A stretch of DNA of 64,000 bases from the NCBI GenBank assembly GCA_039720395.1, contig CM077824.1:32142759-32206758 (forward strand), written 5' to 3'. Below the pieces are notes generated by a model. That model was not told the DNA's origin and searched no databases. It saw only the letters and a program-made list of their open reading frames with translations. A program made the translations under genes and the position numbers. Positions 34,412 through 46,350 of this stretch are shown here, one piece after another. The stretch comes from Liquidambar formosana (lineage: Eukaryota; Streptophyta; Magnoliopsida; Saxifragales; Altingiaceae). The stretch's first letter is position 1, and each line of letters begins with the position of its first letter.

Positions 34412-34640
34412 CTTTTAACTACTACCCAATGAATAAATATATGAAAATCAATTGTGAGTAGGAATTTGTCCATTTCTTCTTTTATATATATATATATATA
34501 ATCTTTTAACTACTACCCAATGAATAAATATATAAAAATCAATTGTGAGTAGGAATTTGTCCATTTCTTCTTTTATATATATATATATATATAATCTTTT
34601 AACTACTACCCAATGAATAAATATATAAAAATCAATTGTG
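33625..34640. repeat. Ten-copy minisatellite with (TA)n spacers
   Basis: A core unit of about 70 bases contains TTTTAACTACTACCCAATGA, AAAATCAATTGTGAGTAGGA and TTTGTCCATTTCTTC. It repeats ten times, each followed by a (TA)n run of varying length (roughly 16 to 40 bases). Cores are almost identical. The unit seems to have arisen from the single GGATTTGTCCATT still present upstream of copy D (about 46144). It starts only a few bases beyond the upstream ACGT element of copy C, about 215 bases from the ATG. IYIYIY-type open frames across it are artefacts. Confidence 0.93.
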
Positions 34641-34890
34641 TTAGATGAATGTATTGGACTAATGGGTTATATGCATTTAACATGGAAGTTGTCATCCCAT
34701 AAGGGTAGTTAGGATATTTTGAAAAAAAAAATGTGAGTATTTTAACGGATTAATGGATGGAAGTCGGGAGAGGGGTTTTTTTGTAATTTACTTTGTAAAG
34801 TAGGATATCTTAATGTAATTTAATTAACATGATGGAGTGTATATGTAATTGTCAATTTTTAAAGGGAGTCTTAATGTAATTTACTCAATT
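34641..34890. mobile_element. Partial MULE arm related to 19203-20417
   Basis: GTTGTCATCCCATAAGGGTA, TTAACGGATTAATGG and TCTTAATGTAATTTACTC match one arm of the MULE at 19203-20417. The second arm is missing, so this is a broken copy adjoining the minisatellite. Confidence 0.65.
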
Positions 34891-35082
34891 TTAAAATACT
34901 ACTATTGTTATCATGGTAACACAAAAATTAAAGCAGGCGAAATCGTAATATTTTATTAATTTCAAATATAATTCAAAATCCATCATCCCACGAGGCGTTG
35001 ATTCTCCCCAAAAGACACAATTAACGTGTTTAGTACGCACCTCTAATGTTAAGGAAACCTTGGTTTCTCACTTCCATACACA

Positions 35083-36604
35083 TCTATTATACCTATTATA
35101 TATATATTATATATCTAAAGCGAAGGGAAAGGTAACCTGTTTTTGCCATGTGTCAACATAGGATTTATTTTTTTACTTTTTTTTCCTTTCACTATGCTGA
35201 AACAGTGGCAGTAGGAGAAAGTTTTTATGGTAAAATTACCTTTTAGTAATGGTTTTCCAACCTAATTCTAAGAAAAGGATATTATCTGTCAACTTATTAC
35301 AAATTAACAACCAATGTGCGCCACAAATGACAACTAACTTCCATTGTTTCGCATTAAGTTAGAAAGCAGTCACTAAAATGTAATTTTTCCAAAATGTTAC
35401 TTTAGTGACTTCTACTTTTAGTGATCACTTTTCAACTTAATACCAAACAAAGGATACTGTCTATTAACTTGCTACAAATTGACTTGATAAGTATCTCAAA
35501 AGGACTACTAATTTTCTTTGTTTGGTATCAAACTGGGAAGTGGTCACCAAAAAAAGATAAATTCCTCAACAATTTTTTTTTTTTTTTTTTAATGGTATTA
35601 CACTATTACTTGCTCTTTCTCATACGGTGGAGGTAAGTTGATGCTTAGTGTTTACTGCATATCTCTTTGTTTTTACATGGGAGGATTAGAAAACCCACAT
35701 CGTACAATGTTCAACGCAAATTTAATAGACTGTATTATATTTTTCTGTTTTCTTTATGCCTATTCATTTTCCCTCCTAAAAATTAAATGTATAAAACTAT
35801 AAATAGTCATAATTAAAAAGAGAGACAAACAGAGAAAAAGATGATTAAAAAAGAAAACACAATCCGACAGAATCTTCAGATTCTCCCGATTTGCTTCCAA
35901 CACGAATAAAAAAAATATATATCTATTTTAATCAAAATTCTTCCATATGGTTAATTACATAAAGTTGAAAAGATTTATACTTTCTCTTATTTTCTTCTCT
36001 TTCTAGCTTTTCTCCTATTCTCTTTCTCAGTCTAGACTTTTCTCTCATCTTTTTATGCTCTAATCTCAAACATATTTTTGATATTTTTTTCCCGTGGTTT
36101 TTCACTTTTTGTGAAACCCACTTGAAACCTCATGAAATGGTAAGATTCATCATTGTCATGCATTTTGCAATCTCCACCGTCAAATTTCGAGACACCTTCA
36201 ACGGCTATACTTGCTTTGGTATATACCAACATGTTAAAACCATGATTGTGGGATGGGTTAGGCTCTAGAAAATTTTAATCTTTTTCCACTAAATATCATA
36301 ACGTATCAGTTCCTTCATTTTTTACAAGTTTCCACCATTAAATTAATTGTTTTTCAAAATAATTTATCTTTTTTGAGAGAATAATTAAATTTTGTGTGAT
36401 ACATTACACTAACATCACACCAAAGATTATTTTAATTAAACTATTTTATTTATTTTTGTCTATATCTTTTCAATTTAATTGACATATTATATTAACAAAT
36501 ATATTTTATTATTTTAGAAAATAAGTGTTCTGTTAAAATTTTAATTTGCTAATAATATTATTTTTTATAAATTAATCTGTGCGTCACACGGGTTCTAAAG
36601 CTAG
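35083..36604 (+). mobile_element. Helitron-like element
   Basis: Starts TCTATTATACC after an A and ends GCTAG before a T. The 3' end carries TGTGCGTCACACGGG, a decayed form of the short hairpin found about 10 bases before Helitron CTAG ends. The 1.5-kb body has no Rep/helicase. It includes a palindromic repeat (about 35215-35620) whose blocks also occur at 50900-51270 and 58110-58260. Confidence 0.55.
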
Positions 36605-36936
36605 TACTATCTATTTTGTAAAATTTTATGATTATAGTTAAAAATTTAAAGAGAACAAAATACTAATATCATTTTTAGTTGATGACTTGATTTCTAATCG
36701 TTACCCGAATACCATTTGATCCTCTCCAAGGACACAACAAGTGCCTTATATTGCTTAAATAATTAGCCCAAACACTCCGAACTAAATTACATCACACCAA
36801 AGCTAGTCAATCAAAACATTTATTTAAAAAAATAACTATTTAGATTGATGCGGCAACTGTCATATTAATTAGATAAAACCACTAATTGTGATCTTGTACG
36901 ATACACAGAATCAAATGCAAAGAAGAAAAGATGTTA

Positions 36937-37203
36937 CTCTCTTTGTCCGACCATATTTATTTATTTATTTTTTTTGTCCCAAAATGTTTGTTCACTTTGA
37001 AAAGTCAAAAAAATTTTTTTTGAAGTTTCCTACATTACCCTTTGTTAATTCAATAATTACTTTCAACACAAAACCCAATACAAAAAAAGAGAGGGTATAT
37101 TTGGAAAAATGATGCTTAATAAATCATAAGTCAATGCAATGATGACGTTTTCTTAAACTCCGTGTTTTGTCAAATATGGCTTATCTTTGTGGGACGGAGT
37201 GAG
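36937..37203. mobile_element. Stowaway-like MITE
   Basis: Ends CTCTCTTTGTCCGACC and GTGGGACGGAGTGAG, flanked by TA (36935-36936 and 37204-37205). The interior matches the other Stowaway copies. Confidence 0.8.
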
Positions 37204-37205
37204 TA

Positions 37206-38487
37206 CATGATTGTTCTTAACATTATTATTATTATTATACGATAAAAATTAGATGAGTATCCCACATTGGGGGTTATACCTTGTGCATTAATAATTGGTT
37301 ATGGGATACATTGGGCTAATGCACAAGATACAATACCATGCATTTTAGGTTGTACCCAGTGCATTGGTCCAATGTACCCTGTGACCCACTAATGCACGAA
37401 TTACAGCCCTTAATGTGTGAGACTAATATAAATTTGATATAAGGTCATCTCGCCCTGTCTCGGATATGTATAAATATTAATCTTTTTTAATATCTTTCAT
37501 GTTTTCTTGAATTCCATATTTATCATTAATTACTTCTTTTCATGATTTTATGTTTATGTTTAAATCCCTTTAGAATTTTGCTTCGGCAAAACCATAAAAA
37601 AAACAAAAATCTACTAATGAAATGTATAATTTAATAATGGTTTCTTTTTTTTTTATTAAAATAAAATTTATTTTCTATCAATATAAATGACCTGACAATA
37701 CCTATTCTGCCCTACATATTTTTGTTACCCGGATTCATTCTATCCCAATATAATGTAAAGATTAGTTTGAAAATAAATAAATAAATCATTGGGGAAATGA
37801 CCAAAAGATTCGCCTCTGTTGCAGTAATTCCTCTTGGGGATTACTCTTAACAAACTAACTACTGACTTTATTATAAACTACCGGAAACAAAAACAAGTTG
37901 GTAGTCATCCTTACGGGGGGCAATTCCATGGAAACGTGGAGTCAATCGGTAATTCCCCATCATCATTTTCAACGAGACAGGATGGGAATAAAGGTGTTAC
38001 GTCCCAAAACCCGACTCATTGTCCTCGCTATCCGTAACTCCTCTTGGGGGAAGAGAAAAACGAATGCCTTCTGCTCACTCCAATCACTTTATCAGTTTAT
38101 TGTGCCTCAACTCAAGCCCGCAACCACCCTCCCATAATATTTTTTTATTTGTCGGTTTTAATAATGGTATCGTCGGAGCGGCAACCGATAGATTCCAAAT
38201 GTTTTTGTTCCAAGTGATTCTCTTTTCCAACGACGGACCAACGTGAATAAGGAAGCATTTCGATTTTTGGTCAAGAAAATGTGTTTTTCATTTTTTATTT
38301 ATTTATCTAGTTTGATTAGCATAATGGTTTGATAAAGGAAGCATTTCGATTTTGGTCAAGAAAATGTGCTTTTTAACTATTATTTTTTAAAAAATTCAGT
38401 TTGATTAGCATGATAATTTGATATTGACAAACATTTTGACACACAAATATGCTCATTCGATATTGACAAACATGCCCATGAGATTCA
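37206..38487. other. Intergenic with dispersed repeat and duplicated flank
   Basis: 37250-37450 holds foldback blocks (ACCTTGTGCATTA, CTAATGCACAAG) related to 8250-8500. 38090-38240 (ACCCTCCCATAATATTTTTT, AAATGTTTTTGTTCCAAGTG) matches 46610-46715, marking the left part of the unit duplicated with copies D and E. A direct repeat GGAAGCATTTCGATTTTTGG occurs at 38251 and 38337. No gene is supported. Confidence 0.6.
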
Positions 38488-38496
38488 TTAGTTTTT

Positions 38497-39966
38497 GGGC
38501 AAACTACATATTAGTGTCACTAACTTTACCCCAAATTTTAATGTGGTGTATAAACTTTTAATTTGTCCAATTTAGTACACTAACTATACATTAGTGTTTC
38601 AATGTGGGTAAATAAGGGACGGCCGTTTAATTTACTAACGGAGACCTCACGTGGTGCTGATGTGGCGATCCACGTGGCGCTGACGTGGCATCCCTGGTAG
38701 AGTCTCCCCAGGAGAAATTACATATTAGTGTCACTAACTTTACCCCAAATTTCAATGTGGTGCATAAACTTTTAATTTGTCCAATTTAATGCACTAACTA
38801 TACATTAATGTTTCAATGTGGATAAACATGGGACGACTGTTTAATTCACTAACGAGGACCTTATGTGCGCTTACGTGGTAGCTTATCTGCCATCGATGTG
38901 GCATCCCTGGTGGAGTCTCCATCAAAGCTGTTTCGACGAATCCATTCATAGTAAAAAATGATAGAGCATAAGAAACCCCACATTCCCTCCCATTTCCATT
39001 TTCCATTTTCCATTTCCCTTTTCCCTTTCCCAACATACGTAATTACAATCCCTTCTATCTGAAGAGAAGAAAGGCTACTATTGAAAGTAGGAAGATATTC
39101 ACCATGTCTTCCACTACTGCCACCACCACCACTATTGCCACCATGGAAAGACAGACACACTGGTGCCACTTATGTGATATGAGAGTCTCCTTCTTCCCCC
39201 ATTCTTCTCCACCCTTATTGCCACATTAACGACTTCCTCAAAGAAATGGAGTTTTCCCTCTCCTCTTCTCCCTAACCCTAATTCCACCTTCTATCCTTTA
39301 TCTATTCTCTCCCCTCCCTAAACCTGCGCGTCGTCCCCCACCCCTACCACCATTTCCGAAGATAATCTTTACCATTCTTCAGATCAGTTTGCAGTCGATG
39401 TGGAAGCAAAGTAACTCCTTGCGTCCCCCACTCCCACCACCATTCTCACTCTTGGGTCAGAAGCCCTAGATCATAAGGGGTTATCAATGTAAGTAATCTC
39501 TTAGATGCTGCGCATGTGAGATGCAAATGGTGGGAAAAAATGGGGAGACTCCACCAGGGATGCCACATCAGTGCAAGATGGGCCACCACGTGAGGGCACA
39601 CGAGGTCCCTATTAGTGAAGTAAATGGTCGTCCCATGTTTACCCACATTGAAACACTAATGTATAGTTAGTGCATTAAATTGGACAAATTAAAAGTTTAT
39701 GCACCACATTGAAATTTGGGATAAAGTTAGTGACACTAATATGTAATTTCTCCTGGGAGACTCCATCAGGGATGCCACGTCAGCGCCACGTGGATCGCCA
39801 CGTCAGCGCCACGTGAGGTCTCCGTTAGTAAACTAAACGGCCGTCCCTTGTTTACCCACATTGAAACACTAATGTATAGTTAGTGCACTAAATTGGACAA
39901 ATTAAAAATTTATACACCACATTGAAATTTGGGGTAAAGTTAGTGACACTAATATGTAGTTTGCCC
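38497..39966. mobile_element. Pack-MULE with compound inverted arms
   Basis: Termini are GGGCAAACTACATATTAGTG and its inverted counterpart. They are flanked by a perfect 9-bp duplication TTAGTTTTT (38488-38496 and 39967-39975). Each arm of about 430 bases consists of two tandem copies of the same roughly 215-base terminal sequence (repeats of CATATTAGTGTCACTAAC at 38507 and 38722, mirrored on the right). The centre (about 38935-39540) carries a captured host-gene fragment and no transposase. The paralogous flank beside copy E lacks the element. Confidence 0.88.
39104..39280 (+). pseudogene. Captured N-terminus of a zinc-ribbon/RING E3 ligase gene
   Basis: An ATG at 39104 opens MSSTTATTTTIATMERQTHW followed by CHLCDMRVSF. 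The WCHxCDMxVS pattern is the first half of the N-terminal zinc ribbon seen in plant RING E3 ligases of the BCA2/RDUF type. The frame then stops at 39227-39229. Shifting one base gives CHINDFLKEMEF, the expected second half (CxxDFLxEME). The fragment is frameshifted and lacks the RING domain. It lies between the Pack-MULE arms. Confidence 0.65.
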
Positions 39967-40010
39967 TTAGTTTTTTTTTATGAGCATGTTTAAGTATGCG
40001 TGTTTTTCCA

Positions 40011-40987
40011 ATAACGAACTATTAAGTAAACATTTTCTCTCATTTTTTCCTTTTGAGAGGCAAAGACATGATGTGGTTTGATATGGTATGCCAATATTAT
40101 TGATGAACAAAAATAAATTGTTTTTGTTTAAAATTTCATTATATTTTCTTTGGGGCTAGAACCTGCTTAGAGAAATGTTTTTGCATAGTGAGATCATTTT
40201 TGCTATGTCAATATCAAAATTTAGATTGAGACCTACTATTTAATTAATTGGTCGATCTCAATCTTTACTTTAAAAAAAAAATGGGAAAGAAAGAAAGAAG
40301 AAGAATGAAGCTAAAAAAATGCTTTCAGTCATTTAAGCCCGTTTTGGGGTCCAAATGAAAATTAAACAATTTTAATATAATTTACATAGTACTAAAGGCA
40401 CAAATATAATCTATCACATTAGAAAATTCATAAGAATGATGACCATCATTCCAAAGAAGAGTAGAAATTTGAAATAATTGCATTTATGAATTTCTAAAAA
40501 TTGATCTTATGACATTAATGAGTGGTACACAATAATGGCTTGGTTCAAACTGTGGACAGAAACCGAACCTAATCAGCCAATTTGGTCCTGTTTGGTTGGT
40601 TTTTTTTTTTTTTTTTTGGTTTGTTTTGGTTCCAATTTTCACATGTCAATAAAAACAAACCACACCAATTTGAAAAACTGAAAAATAAATATTAATACGT
40701 TTTGATTTATTTCATTAAATGTATTGACAGTGTCAAAATTTTAAAATACTCATGAATTTCTACCTTCAATTAGTACTATATAAAATACTGTATAATTGTT
40801 GAATTTCCATTTGTATGATCAAACCAGCACTTAATTTTTTTATCAAAGATTTTGATCCTAAAAATACTTCACAAATATTAGTATTTAAGTGGACTTTCAA
40901 TATAATTCATTTAAGCAAATATAATGGGTAGTTGGGTACTTAAAAGGGGGAACCGTTTTAAAAGTGGGCAAGGAGCCCCCAAATCAG
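40011..40987. repeat. Segmental duplicate of 48570-49870
   Basis: Long direct similarity runs from CGAACTATTAAGTAAACATT to GGCAAGGAGCCCCC. Shared blocks include GCATAGTGAGATCA, AATGGCTTGGTTCAAACTGT and GGTACTTAAAAGG. This is the 3' distal flank of copy D, paralogous to that of copy E. No gene is seen. Confidence 0.78.
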
Positions 40988-41178
40988 TCCCAAAAAGTGA
41001 GTATTCCATATAACTATGACATGGTGACATGGTGTCATGAGTCAATAGGAGTGAAGTAACGTGGGATTATAAAATAAAAAAGTACATCGACAATCTCATT
41101 TTGTTTCACTTTTATTGGTTTGTAGTACTACATTAGCCTTATCACAGTTACATATAAGATTTTCTCATCTTGAAAATA
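40988..41178. mobile_element. Foldback MITE related to 46188-46350
   Basis: Opposing blocks surround a central AT stretch: ATAACTATGACATGG with GTGTCATGAGTCAATAGGAG on the left, and TTTATTGGTTTGTAGTACTAC with TATCACAGTTACATAT on the right. The paralogous flank at 49860-49870 continues directly from CCAAAACAG to CGTACTGGGTACATT, so the element is an insertion specific to this copy. Confidence 0.65.
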
Positions 41179-41224
41179 ACGTACTAGGTACATTAAACCT
41201 TAGAACGACACATTTTAAATCTTA

Positions 41225-41520
41225 CTCCCTCCATTCCACTTTGTACTATCACTTTTGACCAAACACACATATTAAGGTAAGGCAATGCAATTATTGTACT
41301 ATCACTTTTGACCAAACACACATATTAAGGTAAGGCAATGCAATTATTGCATTGTCGTCTCATTAAATTTTTCAACTTTTCAATTTTGCTGATAGTTAAT
41401 ATAATAATTGTAATTATAAATATTGTAAATAATATTTTGGGAAAGTAAAATACAAAGAAATGATTTACTTTGACTTTTAAAAATGATGAAATATTTTAGA
41501 ACTTCCCAAAATAATAATAA
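41225..41520. mobile_element. Truncated Stowaway-like MITE with 53-bp duplication
   Basis: The left end CTCCCTCCATTCCAC follows a TA. A perfect 53-bp tandem duplication (41244-41296 and 41297-41349, starting TACTATCACTTTTGACC) lies just inside it. The right terminus is not recognisable. Confidence 0.6.
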
Positions 41521-41575
41521 TAATAATAATGATAAAAAAGCAAACATACCATAACGAAAGAATTACTTTCTCCGT

Positions 41576-41822
41576 TCCTAAATAAGTAGTCTATTTTCTT
41601 TTTTAGGATGTTTCAAAATTATTGTCACATTTTAAAAGTCATTGATTTTTTTTTTATTCCTTTCCTAAAATACTTTTTAAAATGTATTATCTCTTCTTTT
41701 TTTTTTTATAATGTTTTGCATACTTAAGGTCAAAATTAGAATTTCAAAACATAGGTATTAATGTGAAAACATTTAATAAGATTTTTCCAAAATACGTGAC
41801 TATTAATTTTAAACGGAAGAAG
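41576..41822. mobile_element. Stowaway-like MITE
   Basis: Ends CTTTCTCCGTTCC and AAACGGAAGAAG, with TA on both sides (41574-41575 and 41823-41824). The interior is AT-rich and partly self-complementary. Confidence 0.65.
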
Positions 41823-42353
41823 TATATCAAATATGTTTTCTAAGTCAAACATCTGAATCATTGCGACAGAACCATATCAGATATGTTTTCAAGTCAACGT
41901 CTGAATCACTGTGATAGCCCTTCGGGCTCCAGCTGAATATGAAAGTTCGCCAAAAACAGTTAGGTTCCATTGTACTTCAAAGGTTTGTCATGAATAGAAT
42001 TAATTAGTCAGCAAGGCGCCATTGGCCTTTTGCCCAAGCCCAAGGGCAAGTGCCATTTTGGGGGGAGAATTAGAGTTTGATGGACCAATCCGTAAAGGGG
42101 TGTTCATGGGACCTCTGGCTAGCCACTCTAGTTGAGGGTTATGAACCAGGTAAGCATAAGCAGGGTGCTTCTCAACTACATCCCTCAAAATTAAAATTCA
42201 GATTTATTCCTTCAATATAGGTCCATGACAATGCGCTACTATGTTCCAGTAGAGATACAAGGAAAATATAAGCACTTGGAACACCATAAAATCCCATTTA
42301 AGCCATGGGTCATTGTAACATTAAAAGAAAGTCGAGACAACACCAAGCCAGTC
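41823..42353. other. 3' flank of copy D
   Basis: Contains a local duplication of TATCAGATATGTTTTC/AAGTCAACGTCTGAATC (about 41826-41912). It is homologous to the 3' flank of copy C and partly to that of copy E. No gene is seen. Confidence 0.55.
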
Positions 42354-45300
42354 TTAAGCATTGGTATCCGTGAAGCTCTTTCCAATATCAAGGACAAACC
42401 GATATCTAACATCAGCCTTGGCAAGACGTTCCATAGCTGTGTTCACATAATCCATTGTAATAACCTCAATGTCCGCCTTTATGTTGTGTTTTGCCGCAAA
42501 ATCAATCATCTCTTGTGTCTCCTTCATCCCTCCAATGCCACTCCCACCTACCATCTTTCTTCCTGCATCCACATTTCTTATTAACTCTGGACTCTAACCC
42601 AAATTAAAATAATAATAAAAAGAAGAAAAAATACCAACAGCACAATTTTATAAGGTCATATACTTACCAACAATCAAAGGAAAGACTGGTAACTCTAGTG
42701 GCTTCTCAGGTGCACCCACCATAACAAGTTTTCCATGAGACTTTAATAGGCCAAGCAATGGCACAATAGGATGAAGAGCAGAGACTGTGTCGATGATGCC
42801 ATCCATTGTACCCATGGCAGCCTGTACAAATCCAACATTCATATATATTCCAATTAACAAGAGAAATTAAATAAGGAATTGCAACAACAGGGTTAATGTC
42901 TGCTTGCTTGCAAGTATTGAACTATGGAGATATCTTCGAGATAAAATGACCCTTTCGATTCAAATGAAATGCGAGATCTTTTGAAGTAAAACCATAGGAG
43001 CAACAATTATAGGGATTGCAAAATGGAAATTGAGCACATGGGAACATATTCTAGTATTCTACATTGGTTACCTGCATCTGGTCTGGATCACGGCTAACCA
43101 AAAATGAGTCAGCGCCAAGATGTCCCATAGCTTCCTCCTTCTTGCTAGGGGAGGTACTAATTACTGTCACTTTCAATCCAAAAGCCTTCGCGAATTTGAC
43201 GGCCACATGACCAAGCCCACCAAGGCCTACCACGCCAACATGCATACCTGGTTCAGTTAATCCATAATATTTTAAGGGACTATATACTGTGATCCCAGCA
43301 CAAAGCAGTGGTGCACCAGCATCAAGTGGCAGGTTATCAGGGAAGCGAACGCAGTAACGCTCATTGGCGACCATCACGTCAGAGTAGCCTCCATATGTGA
43401 TGGTTCCATCATAGTAAGTGGAACCATAGGTGAGTATCATTTTGGGACAATAATTCTCAAGGTCACTGGAACAGCTTTCGCAAGAGTGACATGCTCCAAC
43501 CATGCACCCAACGCCCACTTTATCTCCGACTTTGAATTTCTCAACCTTGCTCCCTACTTCAGTCACTATCCCAACTATTTCATGCCTGCGCAAGCCAAGG
43601 TTCCACATGTTATGGCATGTTTCAGTGATTTTGGACTTTAGATGGCATGGCTGCATTGGTAGGACCTTGACATCAAATGCATTCTTAAAGAGACAAATGC
43701 CTTCTTTTTTTCTTTTTCTTTTTCTTTTTCCCTATGGATATTTGGAATTTTTATGTAGCATTGTAGCCTACAAATGTTCTGTTGGGCCAATCTTTGATTC
43801 AATTGTGTACTCATTTTGGTACAAGGATACCGAATTCCGAATTCTGAAAATCAATGGGTAACTACTTTCAAATTTAAACTTCTAGGAAAAAAGGAAGAAA
43901 GTTGTAAAATTTCTCCCTGGTAATGTAATTGTGATATGAGCAAAGAGAATGTCTAGACACAATTTATCATAGGTCGTTCACTCAGAAATCAACACGAGAA
44001 AGGAAAATTCTGATTACAAAATAAATTTTGATTGGAGGACTCACATTTAAGTTCCGGCCTTTTACAATCTAAAAATTACACCGTGGTTGGACAATAAATT
44101 TCACAAACCTAATTTCCTACAACTAAGTGCAAAAAGTGGGGGGTGGGGGGGAGGGAGCACTCTTGTAATCTTGTTTTGATTTGTTGCGAACATACACAAG
44201 TGCACTTTAGAACTATACTTCTAAAAAATAAAAATAAAAATAATAAATTTACAATTTTGTTATGCCCTTTTTATCCTGTGGTTAAAATTAACTAAGATGA
44301 AAACAAGTCAAAATTTATAAATAGACCACTCATATCTTATGGCCAGAGCATACCATCTCATCAAAATCCCACATCTAGAGCCATTTGATAATAAGTGTAT
44401 GTCCACTGGCTCCACCTCTATCTTGAAAGATAAGTGCATCCACTATTAGAAATAAGGGAAAAACATGTAATTCAATCCTCCAAACAGCATTAAATGGATT
44501 TTTTTCAGAATGGAAATGATGGATGACCTAAATATGGGTAATATACAGAGATATGAGGTGGCACCCATAGGACTGTACCACCATGTTTTTTCAGCAAGAA
44601 AAAAACTTTGCTTCCCGGTGAAGTGAACCCCATCATTACCCTAGCATAAGTAAATGGAAGGGAATCAAAGAGTAGTGCGATGCAGCTATGCTTCCTAATT
44701 TTGGAAATGTTTTAATTGCCCTAATTCTCTCATGTTTGGTGGAATTCATCCTCATGAGGATTCATATGAGTATAAATCTGACTTTATGTGAGAGGGTTAG
44801 GACAACTACAACATTCCAAAATTAGGATGCATAGGATCTTCCTTCACCCAACGCATATCCTTCTACGCTATTGAAGTTAATAGTATGTTTTTAATAGCAA
44901 TATTAATAAGGTAACCATGACATTACCAATAATTTTATAACATTCAATTATATTGTGACACATATGCACAAAGTATTCTTTAAAAAAATGAAAATATAAA
45001 AACATAATATGATAAGTTTTCATGTTTGTATGATTGCCCCTATAAAGCTTCATAAAAATTTTGATAAAGAAAGCTTGTTATTGCATCAGTGTTGTTTTAA
45101 TATTGCACCTTTTCTTAATATTATATATTTTATTTTCTCCATCTACCAATTGTCTTACTGTTGTTAGTTAAATTTCATTTTCATTACAAGTTTACAACAT
45201 TACAATGATTAGACTCTGGATTACAGCACCGCTCTATATTTGTAGCCATTACTTAAAAAATATGAAAATCTTAGAAAACTGTGCAATTAGAAAACCCATT

Positions 45301-45947
45301 AAAAAATTCGGAGTGTTTTTATTTTGTATTCGCCTCCACGCCTGCATAAAGTAGACATCAGGCCAGAAAAAACACAGGTCCTCGCCATAGCCAGAAGGAT
45401 GCGGCGGTCAGTCGCTAGCCGCTAGCCCTCCTAAATAAATAAATAAAAGTAATGCTGTTCCAGGTGTTTTCTAGCCTCCTTCGTACTAATTTCCATTGAA
45501 CCAAAAAGGGATAATGAAAAGAAAAAACAGAAGTGTGTGATGATTAAAATCCTCTTTTAACCTTGGTTATACTGATCTTTAACAACAATTGGGGGAAAAA
45601 AAGAGAGGAGAAAAACAAAAAACTTGAGGATCATACCCGGGAACAAGAGGGTAGGCAGAGAAACCCCATTCGTTTTTGATGCTGTGAAGATCGGAGTGGC
45701 AAATCCCGCAATACAGCACCTTGAACCTTACGTCGTCGTCTCCTGTAGCTCTACACAAAGTACACCCGATTTATCTAAACCCCTCCCAAAAAAAAAAAAA
45801 ACCATTATCGCCATCATGATGCAGATGCTTGGAAGGATAACAAAATTACCTTCTGGAGAAGTTGAAGGGGGAGAGAACTCCTGATGGATCTCTAGCCGCC
45901 CATCCAAAGGTCTTCACTGGGTGTTGTTCTTCTGGTGACTTCGCCAT
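42354..45947 (-). CDS. CAD-like zinc alcohol dehydrogenase, copy D
   Basis: Exons in transcription order: 45850-45947, 45637-45750, 43072-43585, 42668-42821 and 42354-42562 (98, 114, 514, 154, 209 nt), giving 362 residues with no frame damage. All expected residues of the family are present: YCGICHSD (C47), PGHE (H72, E73), four structural cysteines (C103, C106, C109, C117), LLCAGIT (C166), GLGGLG (191-196) and STSPSKK. Exon 2 differs from copy C in [12 protein letters not shown], and exon 5 has [10 protein letters not shown]. This is the most family-typical copy and the best candidate for the ancestral activity. It is an oxidoreductase on aldehyde/alcohol pairs (hydroxycinnamyl-like, mannitol-like or monoterpene alcohols); the substrate cannot be fixed from sequence. 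Intron 2 is about 2.05 kb and is colinear with copy C except for the C-specific insertions. The exon 2 acceptor is TAG instead of CAG. Confidence 0.95.
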
Positions 45948-46050
45948 TTTCCGTATTTTAGAGAGAGAGAGAGAGAGCCTTCCGATTCTCACACTGTGGG
46001 GGCGAGAGAGAGTGTATTTTGTGTGTAAAATGCCTCTCCAGGAAGGGTGG

Positions 46051-46126
46051 TTAAATAGGAAAGAGGAGGAGCTCGGCTGACGTAGTCGGTGAGCTGAGCC
46101 GCTCGGCTGACGTAATTGTTAGCTAA
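46051..46126 (-). promoter_or_regulatory. Promoter of copy D, doubled ACGT element
   Basis: On the minus strand, a TATA-like TATTTAA (46051-46057) lies about 105 bases upstream of the ATG. ACGT elements lie at 46075-46095 (CTCACCGACTACGTCAGCC) and 46105-46126 (a weaker TTAGCTAACAATTACGTCAG). The layout is the same as in copy C. The foldback MITE at 46188-46350 begins about 60 bases further upstream. Confidence 0.6.
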
Positions 46127-46187
46127 GAGTGAGAGGAGGAGTAAGGATTTGTCCATTCTGTCCCTGCACTTAGGATGGTTAGAAGGG

Positions 46188-46350
46188 AAAAACTTCTATG
46201 TACCTATGACACGGCTAATATGGTGTCGCGGGTTAATAGGATCAAGTAAAGTGAGATTATTAGAATACTTTTTGACCTCATAATCTCACTTTACTTGATC
46301 CCTATTGACCTGTAACACCACGTGGCCGTGTCACAGATGCATGGAAGACT
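46188..46350. mobile_element. Foldback MITE beside the copy D promoter
   Basis: Two arms pair over about 75 bases each. CTATGTACCTATGACACGG, TTAATAGGATCAAGTAAAGT and GAGATTAT face ATAATCTC, ACTTTACTTGATCCCTATTG and CCGTGTCACAGATGCATGG. The loop is short. It is related to 40988-41178. A transcript through it would form a long hairpin. Confidence 0.75.

Noticed and set aside
34007..34473. Repeated open frames with MDKFLLTIDFHIFIHWVV and IYIYIY
   Set aside because: They are translations of the minisatellite core and its TA spacers.
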